From: Mycolicibacterium rhodesiae
GTDB lineage: Bacteria; Actinomycetota; Actinomycetes; Mycobacteriales; Mycobacteriaceae
Direction of reading: 5' to 3'
NCBI RefSeq assembly: GCF_002086695.1
Contig: NZ_MVIH01000011.1
Span: forward strand, 1 to 64,000
Length of the DNA: 64,000 nucleotides
In this document: positions 24,629-31,861 of the stretch, piece after piece
Layout: every line of letters starts with the position of its first letter
Position numbering within the stretch: the stretch's first letter is position 1
Notes under the pieces: model-generated
What the model saw: the letters and a program-made list of their open reading frames with translations, nothing else
The model's database searches: none
Told to the model about the DNA's origin: nothing
Position numbers and translations under genes: made by a program

Positions 24629-25053
24629 ACGCCGTCATCAACCCCAAGCCCACCGTGCTGTTCCTGTGCACCCACAATGCGGGGCGCTCCCAGATGGCGC
24701 TCGGATACTTCAACCATCTCGCCGGAGACCATGGGGTGGGGTGGTCCGGAGGCTCGGAACCCGCCAACGAGATCAACCCCGCCGCCGTGGCCGTCATGGC
24801 CGAAGTCGGCATCGATATCGCGCGGGAGTTCCCGAAGCCGTGGACCGATGAGATCGTCCGGGCGGCCGACGTCGTCGTCACCATGGGATGCGGCGATACG
24901 TGCCCATATTTTCCCGGAAAGCGTTACGAGAACTGGGATTTGCCCGACCCGGCGGGCCAGGGGATCGACGCCGTCCGCCCGATCCGCGACGAGATCGAGG
25001 CGCGCGTGCGGCGACTTCTCGCCGACCTCGGCATCGAACCCGCTCTGCACTGA
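24625..25053 (+). CDS. arsC: arsenate reductase (arsenate-mycothiol transferase type)
   Basis: 142 residues of the low-molecular-weight tyrosine phosphatase fold. The P-loop CTHNAGRS (C15, R21) near the N-terminus binds arsenate. MGCGDTCPYF and WDLPDP (general-acid Asp) are present. In actinobacteria this class joins arsenate to mycothiol before reduction by mycoredoxin. The product arsenite is the substrate of the upstream Acr3. GTG start, overlapping acr3 by 4 bp. Last gene of the ars operon. Confidence 0.9.
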   Translation: MNAVINPKPTVLFLCTHNAGRSQMALGYFNHLAGDHGVGWSGGSEPANEINPAAVAVMAEVGIDIAREFPKPWTDEIVRAADVVVTMGCGDTCPYFPGKRYENWDLPDPAGQGIDAVRPIRDEIEARVRRLLADLGIEPALH

Positions 25054-25107
25054 CCACGCCGGTCGACCTCCGCGATGACTTCGGCCGGTTGAGCGAGTCT
25101 GTATGGC

Positions 25108-25683
25108 ATGGGAAAGCTGAACTACACCGCGACCACGTCCATCGACGGCTACGTTGCCGATACTGCCGGTGACTTCCAATGGTCGGCCCCCGAGGGGGCG
25201 GTGTTCGACGTCCACGTCGAGCGGATGGGCGAGGTATCCACCGAGGTGCTGGGGCGCCGGACCTTCGAGTTGATGCAGTACTGGGAGACCGATCCCGACG
25301 ATCAAGTCTGGACCCCGGCGGAGCAGGAGTTCGCCCGTCGTTGGCGGCGCATCGACAAAGTGGTGGCGTCCTCGACGCTGACGCACGAGGACATCGGGTC
25401 GGACCGCGTCCGTCTGGTGCCGGACCTGGGCCTGGCGGAGTTACGGCGAATCGTGGATGACGCCCCGGGAACCGTCGAGATCTTCGGGCCGACCGTCGCG
25501 GCCGCCGCGATCCGGGCCGGCCTGGTCGAGGAATTCCAGTTCTTCGTGGTTCCGAAGGTGGTGGGCGGCGGCTTGCGCGCACTACCCGACGACGTGCAGC
25601 TCGAGCTGCGCCTCGAAGGCCACGAGACGTTCGCCAACGGCATCGCTCATCTGCGCTACGTACCGCGCGATGCGGGACATTAA
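25108..25683 (+). CDS. dihydrofolate reductase-family protein (RibD C-terminal type)
   Basis: 191 residues: KLNYTATTSIDGYVAD at the start, EVLGRRTFELM, KVVASSTL, VEIFGPTVAAAAIRAGLVEEFQFFVVPKVVGGG and LRLEGHETFANGIAHLRYV. This is the NADPH-binding RibD_C/DHFR-like fold, used by riboflavin reductases and many stand-alone reductases of unknown substrate. It starts 54 bp after arsC and is not translationally coupled, so membership in the ars operon is uncertain. Confidence 0.85.
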   Translation: MGKLNYTATTSIDGYVADTAGDFQWSAPEGAVFDVHVERMGEVSTEVLGRRTFELMQYWETDPDDQVWTPAEQEFARRWRRIDKVVASSTLTHEDIGSDRVRLVPDLGLAELRRIVDDAPGTVEIFGPTVAAAAIRAGLVEEFQFFVVPKVVGGGLRALPDDVQLELRLEGHETFANGIAHLRYVPRDAGH

Positions 25684-25799
25684 CCAAGGCAACCCTTATG
25701 TAGGGCAGGGGGATTCGATGTTGGGCAATGACACCGGAAGCGGGCGGTGAAAACCTAGACTCACGCAGGACAAGGTCAGCAGAGACCGAGGGGGGTCCG

Positions 25800-27476
25800 G
25801 TGGACGGCGGTGCACAGGTCTCCGTCGACGCGCTGGCGGCAGAGGCGGGTTTCGCCGCGCTGCCACCAGAGGCCGGCATCGTCGTGCAGAACGCCGACGG
25901 CGAGATCATCGCCGCCTCCACGGTGGCGCAGGAGATTCTCGGGTTGTCGTCCGACCAGATGCTCGGCCGGACGTCGCAGGACCCGCGCTGGGCCGCGGTA
26001 GACGAAGACGGCCGATTCCTCGAAGGTGCAGAGGCGCCGGCCATGGTCGCCCGGCGCACACGAATTACGGTGCGCGACAGGATAATGGGCGTTCACCGCC
26101 CGGGCAGTGATGCGGCGGGACGCCACGTATGGCTACACGTCGACGCTGTACCGCTGTTCCGGGCCGATGACCCCGACCCGTGGGCGGTGGTGGCTGCCTT
26201 CCGACCGGTCAGCGGTGAAACCCTGCACACTCTGCAGCTCCGGGAATCCGAGCGACTCTTTCGCATGATCGCCGAATACAGCTCCGACATGGTCGCCTGG
26301 CAGCTGGTCGACGACACCTCGTTCCTGTGGGCGTCACCTGCGTCGCGGACCGTACTGGGCTTCGAGCCCGACGACCTGATCGGAACGTACGGGATCGATC
26401 TCGTCCACCCGGACGACGGAGCCGAGCTGGCGGAGACCTGGCAGACCACGAACGGTGCGGTCACCAGGTTCCTGATGCGGATGCGCCACGCGGACGGCGA
26501 GTACCGCTGGATCGAGACGACGGCGCACGTCCTACCCGGTGAGGAGGACAGGCCACAGGAGATGATCACCGCGCACCGCGACGTCAGCGACCGCGTGCAG
26601 GCCGAACAGGCCCGCGATGCCGCGGTGCGGATGTTCGAGTTGACCATGAGTCGCGCCACGATCGGTGTCGGCTGGCGCATGCTGGACGGGACGCTGGCTC
26701 GGGTCAATCCCGCGTTGTGCAGCATCCTCGGCAGGAGCGCCGAGCAGTTGGTCGGACACTCACTGCGGGAGTTCGCAACAGACGACGGGTCGGTGTTCGA
26801 GGACGCTGTCGCCGCGGTTCACGCGGGAGCGCGCACCCATCACGAGAGCGAACGTCAGTTCCTGCGCCCGGACGGGACGGTGGTCTGGTGCCTGCACACC
26901 GTTGTCGGTCTACCCGATGAGTTCGGCGTCGTCTCATCTTCGCTGGTTCAGCTCCAAGACATCACCCAACAGAAGAAGGCGGTCGCACAACTCGAAGAAG
27001 CCGCGCTGAGCGACCCCCTCACCGGACTGTCCAACCGAACCGTTCTCGAAGATCGCCTCACCCGAGCTCTCGGCAGGGCAAGGCTCACCAACACTCTGGT
27101 GGGTGTGCTGTTCATCGACCTGGACAACTTCAAGAGCGTCAACGACCGTTACGGCCACGATATTGGCGATAAAGTGTTGTGCGAGATTGGAATTCGCTTA
27201 TCCGATGCGGTACGTGACGCCGACACCGTCGTCCGTCTGGGCGGCGACGAGTTCGTCGTCGTCCGCGAGCGTCTTCACGACCTCACCCAGCTGGACGACC
27301 TTGCTGAGCACATCGGTCACCGGCTGTCGACACCGTTCGACGTCGAATCCCATGAGCTGAGCGTCAGCGCCAGTATCGGGCGCGCTGCCGGCTCTGATCT
27401 CACTGCCGCGCAACTGCTTTCCCGCGCCGACGAAGCGATGTATCGCACCAAACGTGACCGGCGCGGCGGCGGGTAG
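25800..27476 (+). CDS. PAS-PAS-PAS-GGDEF diguanylate cyclase
   Basis: 558 residues from GTG 25800, which has a strong ribosome site (GAGGGGG) 4-5 nt upstream; an in-frame ATG at 25728 is less likely. Three PAS-type sensor units can be seen: ~20-130 (GIVVQNADGEIIAAS), ~150-270 (ERLFRMIAEYSSDM) and ~285-400 (MSRATIGVGWRM). The GGDEF domain has an intact active site GGDEF (residues 481-485) and an allosteric I-site RDAD (472-475) five residues before it. It should make c-di-GMP from two GTP. No EAL domain and no membrane segment, so it is a cytosolic sensor, perhaps for redox or small ligands. Confidence 0.92.
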   Translation: MDGGAQVSVDALAAEAGFAALPPEAGIVVQNADGEIIAASTVAQEILGLSSDQMLGRTSQDPRWAAVDEDGRFLEGAEAPAMVARRTRITVRDRIMGVHRPGSDAAGRHVWLHVDAVPLFRADDPDPWAVVAAFRPVSGETLHTLQLRESERLFRMIAEYSSDMVAWQLVDDTSFLWASPASRTVLGFEPDDLIGTYGIDLVHPDDGAELAETWQTTNGAVTRFLMRMRHADGEYRWIETTAHVLPGEEDRPQEMITAHRDVSDRVQAEQARDAAVRMFELTMSRATIGVGWRMLDGTLARVNPALCSILGRSAEQLVGHSLREFATDDGSVFEDAVAAVHAGARTHHESERQFLRPDGTVVWCLHTVVGLPDEFGVVSSSLVQLQDITQQKKAVAQLEEAALSDPLTGLSNRTVLEDRLTRALGRARLTNTLVGVLFIDLDNFKSVNDRYGHDIGDKVLCEIGIRLSDAVRDADTVVRLGGDEFVVVRERLHDLTQLDDLAEHIGHRLSTPFDVESHELSVSASIGRAAGSDLTAAQLLSRADEAMYRTKRDRRGGG

Positions 27477-27482
27477 AAGAGC

Positions 27483-28166
27483 TCAGGCGTAGCAGACCCA
27501 GCCGCGGACGGTGAACGCCGTGAAGAATTCGGTGACATCGGTGAACCCCGCTTCGCGCAGAATGGCGCGGTCCTGGTCTGGCGAGAGAACGGGAACCTCG
27601 GTGGCGATGGCGTTGCGCGCCTTGTCGACGTCCGCGGCATCGATCCCCGCGGCGATGAGATTCGCGACATGCCGGCTGATCCACAAGTCCCGTTCGCTGC
27701 CGTGTTGCGGAAAGCTCATGTGCGCAACAACGAACGGCGCGCCGGGCGTCAACCGCTGGCGGACCCGTGCAGCTGTCTCGAGGCGGAGCTGCCGGGGCAG
27801 GAAGTGCAGTGTCAGCAGACTTGTCGCGGCGGCGAATGGGCCGTCCGGAGCGTCCTCGATGTATCCACGGTGCATGCGCACCCGCGCTGCATAGGGTCCG
27901 AGGTTTCGCGCCGCGAGCTCCAGCATCGCTTCCGACGGGTCAACGGCGTCGAACGTCCACCCGGGCTGGGCTTGGGCAAATGCCGTGGTCTCCAGCCCGC
28001 CGCCGGCGCCGAGCACCAGAACCCTGGCATCGGACGGCGCGCGCTCATCGATCAGAACCGTGGCCATCCGGTGGATGTCGCGGTAGGCGGGCACCATCTT
28101 CGCCGCGCGGGCGGCGTACATGTCGACAAAGTGTGGATCATCGAACGGGTTCGCTGTTGAGGTCAC
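27483..28166 (-). CDS. class I SAM-dependent methyltransferase
   Basis: 227 residues from GTG 28166. Motif I is VLVLGAGGGLET, the ribose-binding acid is in FDAVDPSEAML, and motif post I-III are YIEDAPDGPFAAATSLLTLHFLP and LTPGAPFVVAHMSF. The last 60 residues (TEVPVLSPDQDRAILREAGFTDVTEFFTAFTVRGWV) resemble tRNA cmo5U methyltransferase-like proteins (CmoA), but actinobacterial members are usually of unknown substrate. It ends 6 bp from the convergent diguanylate cyclase stop. Confidence 0.84.
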   Translation of the reverse strand: MTSTANPFDDPHFVDMYAARAAKMVPAYRDIHRMATVLIDERAPSDARVLVLGAGGGLETTAFAQAQPGWTFDAVDPSEAMLELAARNLGPYAARVRMHRGYIEDAPDGPFAAATSLLTLHFLPRQLRLETAARVRQRLTPGAPFVVAHMSFPQHGSERDLWISRHVANLIAAGIDAADVDKARNAIATEVPVLSPDQDRAILREAGFTDVTEFFTAFTVRGWVCYA

Positions 28167-28259
28167 GTACCGATGGTGCTGATGCGTCGGCGATATCGGC
28201 AAGGAGATTTGCCAATCAGGCAAGACGGGCGCGACGCTGACGGAGGCGGGTGCCCGCGC

Positions 28260-28265
28260 TACTAT
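28260..28265 (+). promoter_or_regulatory. -10 box TACTAT, leaderless start of the lipoprotein gene
   Basis: TANNNT hexamer 6 nt before ATG 28272. It argues against the longer frame beginning at 28173. Confidence 0.6.
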
Positions 28266-28271
28266 CCGCCC

Positions 28272-28796
28272 ATGCGCGGAACACGGTTGTTCAGAGTCCC
28301 TCTCGGCCTGTTGGCCGTCGTGCTCATGACTGCGGCATGCGGGAATTCCAACCAGACCGCCCAACAGTCGCCGCCCAGCACACCTGCCGGCACCTCGATG
28401 GCGCCCACTCTGGAAGCGGTCGCGTTCGGCACCAAGGTCGACATCGCGTCGTCCGACGGCACCGCGGCCTACACGATCGACAACCTGCAGCCGGTGCCGC
28501 CCGACGCCCAGATCGTCCCGGCCAAGGGCGCGATGTACGCCGTCGATGTGACGATCGTCGCCAAGAGCGGCACACCCACCTACAACGGCTTCTACCTCGT
28601 CGCGCGCGCCGCCGACGGGTCGAACATCGCGCCCGCCGTCGGTGCGGTCCGGCCCGGCATCACCTCAGGCCAGCTCACGCAGGGCCAGCGGGTCGCCGGC
28701 CACGTCGCCTACGACGTTCCGCCGGGTCAGACCATCACCGCGGTCCAATTCCGCGACCCGAAAGGCAAAGTGCTTGCAGTCTGGGGCTCGGGGTAA
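28272..28796 (+). CDS. putative lipoprotein with MPT63-like (DUF1942-type) beta domain
   Basis: 174 residues with lipoprotein signal MRGTRLFRVPLGLLAVVLMT and lipobox TAAC (C23). A short Gln/Ser/Thr/Pro linker leads to an all-beta domain of ~120 residues (YTIDNLQPVPPD, YAVDVTIVAKSGTPTYNGFYLVARAADGSNIAPA, GQRVAGHVAYDVPPGQTITAVQF) whose strand pattern resembles secreted MPT63. MPT63 proteins have an immunoglobulin-like fold and unknown function. The similarity was judged by eye. Confidence 0.72.
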   Translation: MRGTRLFRVPLGLLAVVLMTAACGNSNQTAQQSPPSTPAGTSMAPTLEAVAFGTKVDIASSDGTAAYTIDNLQPVPPDAQIVPAKGAMYAVDVTIVAKSGTPTYNGFYLVARAADGSNIAPAVGAVRPGITSGQLTQGQRVAGHVAYDVPPGQTITAVQFRDPKGKVLAVWGSG

Positions 28797-28817
28797 GTTC
28801 AGCTCGGGAGGTGCGTC

Positions 28818-29132
28818 ATGCGATGGGGGATCGGACGATCGGTGACCGCGCTGTTCGGCGCGGCCGCCGCTGTTCCGATCGTGTTCGCGTCGGTGGCCTC
28901 GGCCGACACGGCGCAGGCGACCATCGACGATCTCCAGTCCCAGGGCTACGTCGTCGCCATCAACTGGGTCGACGGCAACACCGGTGCGCCGTTGTCGTCC
29001 TGTCGGGTGGTGGCCGTGCACAATCCGGATAGCTCGCCCGGGGAGTCGACCAGCGCGACCACCGTCTACGTCGACCTGTCGTGCCCGCACCGTGAGTCGC
29101 CGGTCGGTATCGGCGTCGGCGTCGGCTTCTGA
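28818..29132 (+). CDS. small secreted protein
   Basis: 104 residues with signal peptide MRWGIGRSVTALFGAAAAVP, cleavage near ASA at about residue 29. The mature part (~75 residues) has TIDDLQSQGYVVAINWVDGNTGAPLSSCRVVAVHNP and a C-terminal Gly/Val repeat. Two cysteines may form a disulphide. Similar short exported proteins are common in mycobacteria without function. Good ribosome site GGGAGG before ATG; 21 bp after the lipoprotein gene, so probably co-transcribed. Confidence 0.72.
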   Translation: MRWGIGRSVTALFGAAAAVPIVFASVASADTAQATIDDLQSQGYVVAINWVDGNTGAPLSSCRVVAVHNPDSSPGESTSATTVYVDLSCPHRESPVGIGVGVGF

Positions 29133-29136
29133 CGAA

Positions 29137-29832
29137 TCAGTCTGTCAGGACCTGGATTTCGTCGCCGAGTCGATAGTCGTCGACCAGGGGTAGGGTGTCA
29201 CCGCTCCAGAACCGGCCGGGATCGAACCAGTTCTCGTTCTTCTCGGTGGCCAGCAAGCCCATCTCCTCGTAGGTGATGGCCACCGTCTCCGCGCAATATG
29301 CCGTCTGCAACCCGATTTCACGCTCGGCCAGCTTGCGCCGTTCCGCGGATTGTCGAACCTTCTTGTGTACGAACGGGATTCCCCGCGTCCAGTCGCTGAC
29401 GGTGGGCAGCCGACCACGGAGCCAGCGGCCGGTCAACCGCGCGGTCGAGGGGAACGGGGTGCCGTCCATCCGGGCGATCACCTTCAGCAGCTGATCTTCA
29501 TGCTCGCGGGTGACATCCGGGGTGAGCTGGCGCAGCCAGCACCGCTGACCGTACTGATGCAGCCACTGTTCGATGGCCTCACGCGCATCGTTGAGCTGCA
29601 CCCCACGGTGATTGGTGCCGGTCCACAGGTCCAGCAGCTTGTGGCCGAGCTCGGCGTGCCAGATCAGCGGCGGCAGATCGTCGATCGCCACCGTCATGCC
29701 GACATGGTTGACCGGCGCGTTGGTCAAAGTCTGGATCGCCCGGTCCGGGCCCGATCCGCCGCGGAACAACCAGACGTCACCGGTACGGGTTTCGTTCAGC
29801 GCCTGTGTCAACGACACGGTGTGCTCACTCAC
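29137..29832 (-). CDS. YiiX/NlpC-P60-like (permuted papain-fold) hydrolase
   Basis: 231 residues from GTG 29832. TGDVWLFRGG (residues 17-26), VNHVGMTVA (His43) and a late cysteine in TAYCAETVAITYEEMG (Cys180) match the His-before-Cys order of circularly permuted NlpC/P60 proteins (YiiX, LRAT-like). Such enzymes cleave amide or thioester bonds in peptidoglycan or lipids. There is no signal peptide. An ATG at 29856 in the same frame would begin inside the start codon of the divergent small gene; the TANNNT box 6 nt before GTG 29832 favours the shorter form. Confidence 0.75.
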   Translation of the reverse strand: MSEHTVSLTQALNETRTGDVWLFRGGSGPDRAIQTLTNAPVNHVGMTVAIDDLPPLIWHAELGHKLLDLWTGTNHRGVQLNDAREAIEQWLHQYGQRCWLRQLTPDVTREHEDQLLKVIARMDGTPFPSTARLTGRWLRGRLPTVSDWTRGIPFVHKKVRQSAERRKLAEREIGLQTAYCAETVAITYEEMGLLATEKNENWFDPGRFWSGDTLPLVDDYRLGDEIQVLTD

Positions 29833-29838
29833 CAGCGC

Positions 29839-29844
29839 AGCATA
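29839..29844 (-). promoter_or_regulatory. -10 box TATGCT for the YiiX-like gene
   Basis: Minus-strand TANNNT hexamer, 6 nt before GTG 29832. It overlaps by two bases the plus-strand -10 box of the divergent 55-residue gene. Confidence 0.55.
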
Positions 29845-29848
29845 ATGT
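29843..29848 (+). promoter_or_regulatory. -10 box TAATGT for the 55-residue gene
   Basis: Plus-strand TANNNT hexamer, 6 nt before ATG 29855. It shares bases with the opposing -10 box, so the two promoters probably exclude one another. Confidence 0.55.
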
Positions 29849-29854
29849 GATCGC

Positions 29855-30022
29855 ATGCGCGGTATCTGGAAGTGGATCGGTCTGGCCGGTGCGGCCGGCG
29901 TCGTCGCGGGCGGGGTGCTCGTCGCGCGGGACCAACGGCGGCGCGAGGCATACACCCCCGACGAGATTCGCGCCCGGCTGCACCAGCGCCACGCAGAAGC
30001 CGACTCCACACCGAAAAGCTAG
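29855..30022 (+). CDS. 55-residue single-span membrane protein
   Basis: A small gene of 55 codons. The N-terminus MRGIWKWIGLAGAAGVVAGGVLVARDQRRRE is one membrane segment with a positive C-terminal flank. A charged helix follows (YTPDEIRARLHQRHAEAD), ending TPKS. Mycobacterial codon use is good throughout. A TANNNT box lies 6 nt before the ATG, consistent with a leaderless mRNA. Its stop overlaps that of the convergent cyclase gene by 4 bp (CTAG). Function unknown. Confidence 0.72.
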   Translation: MRGIWKWIGLAGAAGVVAGGVLVARDQRRREAYTPDEIRARLHQRHAEADSTPKS

Positions 30023-30807
30023 GCCACCGCGTACAGCCGGTGGCTGCCGCTGAACCCTTTGAGTTCGGCTTCTCGTCCCTCGTCGAAGGCCTGCTGATCG
30101 CCGACCGCGGTCCGTACCGGCTCGCTCACCAGGATCTCGCCGCCATCGGCCTGACCGGCGACTCGGGCCGCCATCGCGACGTTGCGCCCGAACAGGTCGT
30201 CACCGCGGCGCACCGACTTGCCCATGTGGATACCGATCCGCACCCGAATGCTGTTGTTTCGCAGCCTTTTCGCGTCGCGCGCCAATTCCCGCTGCATCGC
30301 CACCGCGCAATCCACCGCGGCGGCGGGATCGGCGAACGCAACCATGAACCCGTCGCCCTGACTCTTGACGACGTGGCCGTCGTGCTTGCCCACCAACCGC
30401 CGGACCATCCGGTCGTGGTTGCCGATGAGCTTGACCCAGGCCCGGTCGCCGATGCGTTCGTTGAGCGCAGTGGACTCCTCGATGTCGGAGAACATCACCA
30501 CCACCTTGCCGTCGGGCGCCAGCCGAGCCAGGTCGGGTCGCTCGACGTCGGCCCAGTCGGCGAGTTCCTCGATCGAGGACCGCACCGCGCCGCCCAGGCC
30601 CTGGGTGCGGACCAGATTGGCGGTCTGCCACACCTGTTTGACCGCCTCTCGGCCGCCCGACCACAGCATGTTGCGGGTGTCCAGGCGCCCGCGCAGCTCC
30701 TCGGTTTCCCGCTCGCTCGCCGCCAGCCGTGAACGCATCACCAGCAGCGCGATCGCCTCGGCCACGACCAGCACCGCCAACACCGCAGCCGCGATCGTCC
30801 AACCCAC
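30019..30807 (-). CDS. membrane-anchored class III adenylyl/guanylyl cyclase
   Basis: 262 residues from GTG 30807. One N-terminal membrane segment (residues ~4-24), a helical linker of ~75 residues, then the cyclase domain (~100-262). Catalytic features: metal Asp108 in MFSDIEEST, substrate-type Lys148 and metal Asp152 in KSQGDGF, and D203/D204 in RRGDDLFGR. The motif usually read as V-N-x-A-A-R is VAMAAR here (A211), so the transition-state Asn may be missing, while Arg215 is kept. It should make cAMP if active. Divergent from the CrtC-like gene by 34 bp. Confidence 0.87.
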   Translation of the reverse strand: MGWTIAAAVLAVLVVAEAIALLVMRSRLAASERETEELRGRLDTRNMLWSGGREAVKQVWQTANLVRTQGLGGAVRSSIEELADWADVERPDLARLAPDGKVVVMFSDIEESTALNERIGDRAWVKLIGNHDRMVRRLVGKHDGHVVKSQGDGFMVAFADPAAAVDCAVAMQRELARDAKRLRNNSIRVRIGIHMGKSVRRGDDLFGRNVAMAARVAGQADGGEILVSEPVRTAVGDQQAFDEGREAELKGFSGSHRLYAVA

Positions 30808-30841
30808 TGTGCGCCGCCCTTCTGTCCGCGATCCTGAACAG

Positions 30842-31774
30842 ATGATGCCTCCTTACTACGAGAGCAGATTCATCCGCGCGAATCACCCCCGGCGCGCGCA
30901 GGCGATCTGGCTGCGCTGGACGCGGCTGCTGCCCAAGCCCGGCGACGCGGTGGCCGACGTCTGGGTGATGCTGTTCGACCCCGACGGCGCGGGCAACCGT
31001 GCGCTGAAGGTGCCGCACCCCCTGGGCGACGCCGACTACCTGTCCGATCCCTGGTCGGCCAGGATCGCCGACAGCGTGATCGACGACGTCCAGGCCCGCG
31101 CGTCGCTCGACGGAGCGTCCTGTGACCTGGCCATCACGCCCGGTGACGAGCCGCCGGTCAAGCTCCTCACCGAGCGCTCCTATACGGCGAAGTTCCCGAC
31201 CGCCAAGACCCTGGTACGGCACCCGCTGGCCCGCTTCGACGGCACGGTGACCCTCGGCGACACCCGAGTCGCCGTCGACTCGTGGACGGGCAGCGTCAAC
31301 CACAACTGGGGCAGCAAGCACACCCCGGCGTACGCCTTCGGTCAGGTGTGCGGATTCGACGAGCACCCGAACTCGAGCCTGGAGGTGGTCACCGCGCACG
31401 CCGCCCTGGGACCACTACGGTTGCCTGCCACGACGCTGTTCGTCCTGCGCCATGCGGGCTGGGAGGTGGCCGTGCGGTCCATCCTGGCCGCACGGCACAC
31501 TCGCGGTTCGTACGAGCCGTTCCGGTGGTCGTTCGGCGGCCGTACCGACGGATTCGAGCTGCACGGCGAGATTCGTGCCGAACCTGGCGACGTCATCGGG
31601 CTGACCTACACCGACACCAACAGTGCCACCAAGTACTGCTACAACTCCGCTCTGGCGAACTGTCGAATCACGCTGTCCGGCAATGGTCTTGACACCGAAC
31701 TGGTGGCCGCGCGGCGGGCGATGTTCGAAATCCTGACCGATCAGCGGCACGGCGACGTGCCGTTGTTGGCGTAG
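30842..31774 (+). CDS. conserved protein resembling the AttH/CrtC lipocalin-like fold
   Basis: 310 residues from ATG 30842 (ATG 30845 equally possible). The protein is beta-rich, with SRFIRANHPRRAQAIWLRWTRLLP, VADVWVMLFD, GSVNHNWGSKHTPAYAFGQ and VIGLTYTDTNSATKYCYNSAL. The N-H-N-W-G signature and strand pattern recall AttH/hydroxyneurosporene-synthase-like proteins, some of which act on hydrophobic ligands. No signal peptide. The longer open frame upstream to 30365 overlaps the cyclase gene and is a shadow. Function uncertain. Confidence 0.65.
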   Translation: MMPPYYESRFIRANHPRRAQAIWLRWTRLLPKPGDAVADVWVMLFDPDGAGNRALKVPHPLGDADYLSDPWSARIADSVIDDVQARASLDGASCDLAITPGDEPPVKLLTERSYTAKFPTAKTLVRHPLARFDGTVTLGDTRVAVDSWTGSVNHNWGSKHTPAYAFGQVCGFDEHPNSSLEVVTAHAALGPLRLPATTLFVLRHAGWEVAVRSILAARHTRGSYEPFRWSFGGRTDGFELHGEIRAEPGDVIGLTYTDTNSATKYCYNSALANCRITLSGNGLDTELVAARRAMFEILTDQRHGDVPLLA

Positions 31775-31849
31775 CCCGGGCGGCCGACCGGTCGTCGCGC
31801 GGGTTTTTGAACGTTGAGCAATCCGCCCAGTCCAGGGCTTTCGCCTGCG

Positions 31850-31855
31850 TAAACT
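31850..31855 (+). promoter_or_regulatory. -10 box TAAACT, leaderless start of the AAA-LuxR gene
   Basis: TANNNT hexamer 6 nt before GTG 31862. Confidence 0.6.
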
Positions 31856-31861
31856 GCGGCC

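Noticed and set aside
29832..29856. ATG 29856 as the start of the YiiX-like gene
   Set aside because: It would share CATG with the divergent ATG and leave no promoter space; GTG 29832 has a TANNNT box at the proper distance.
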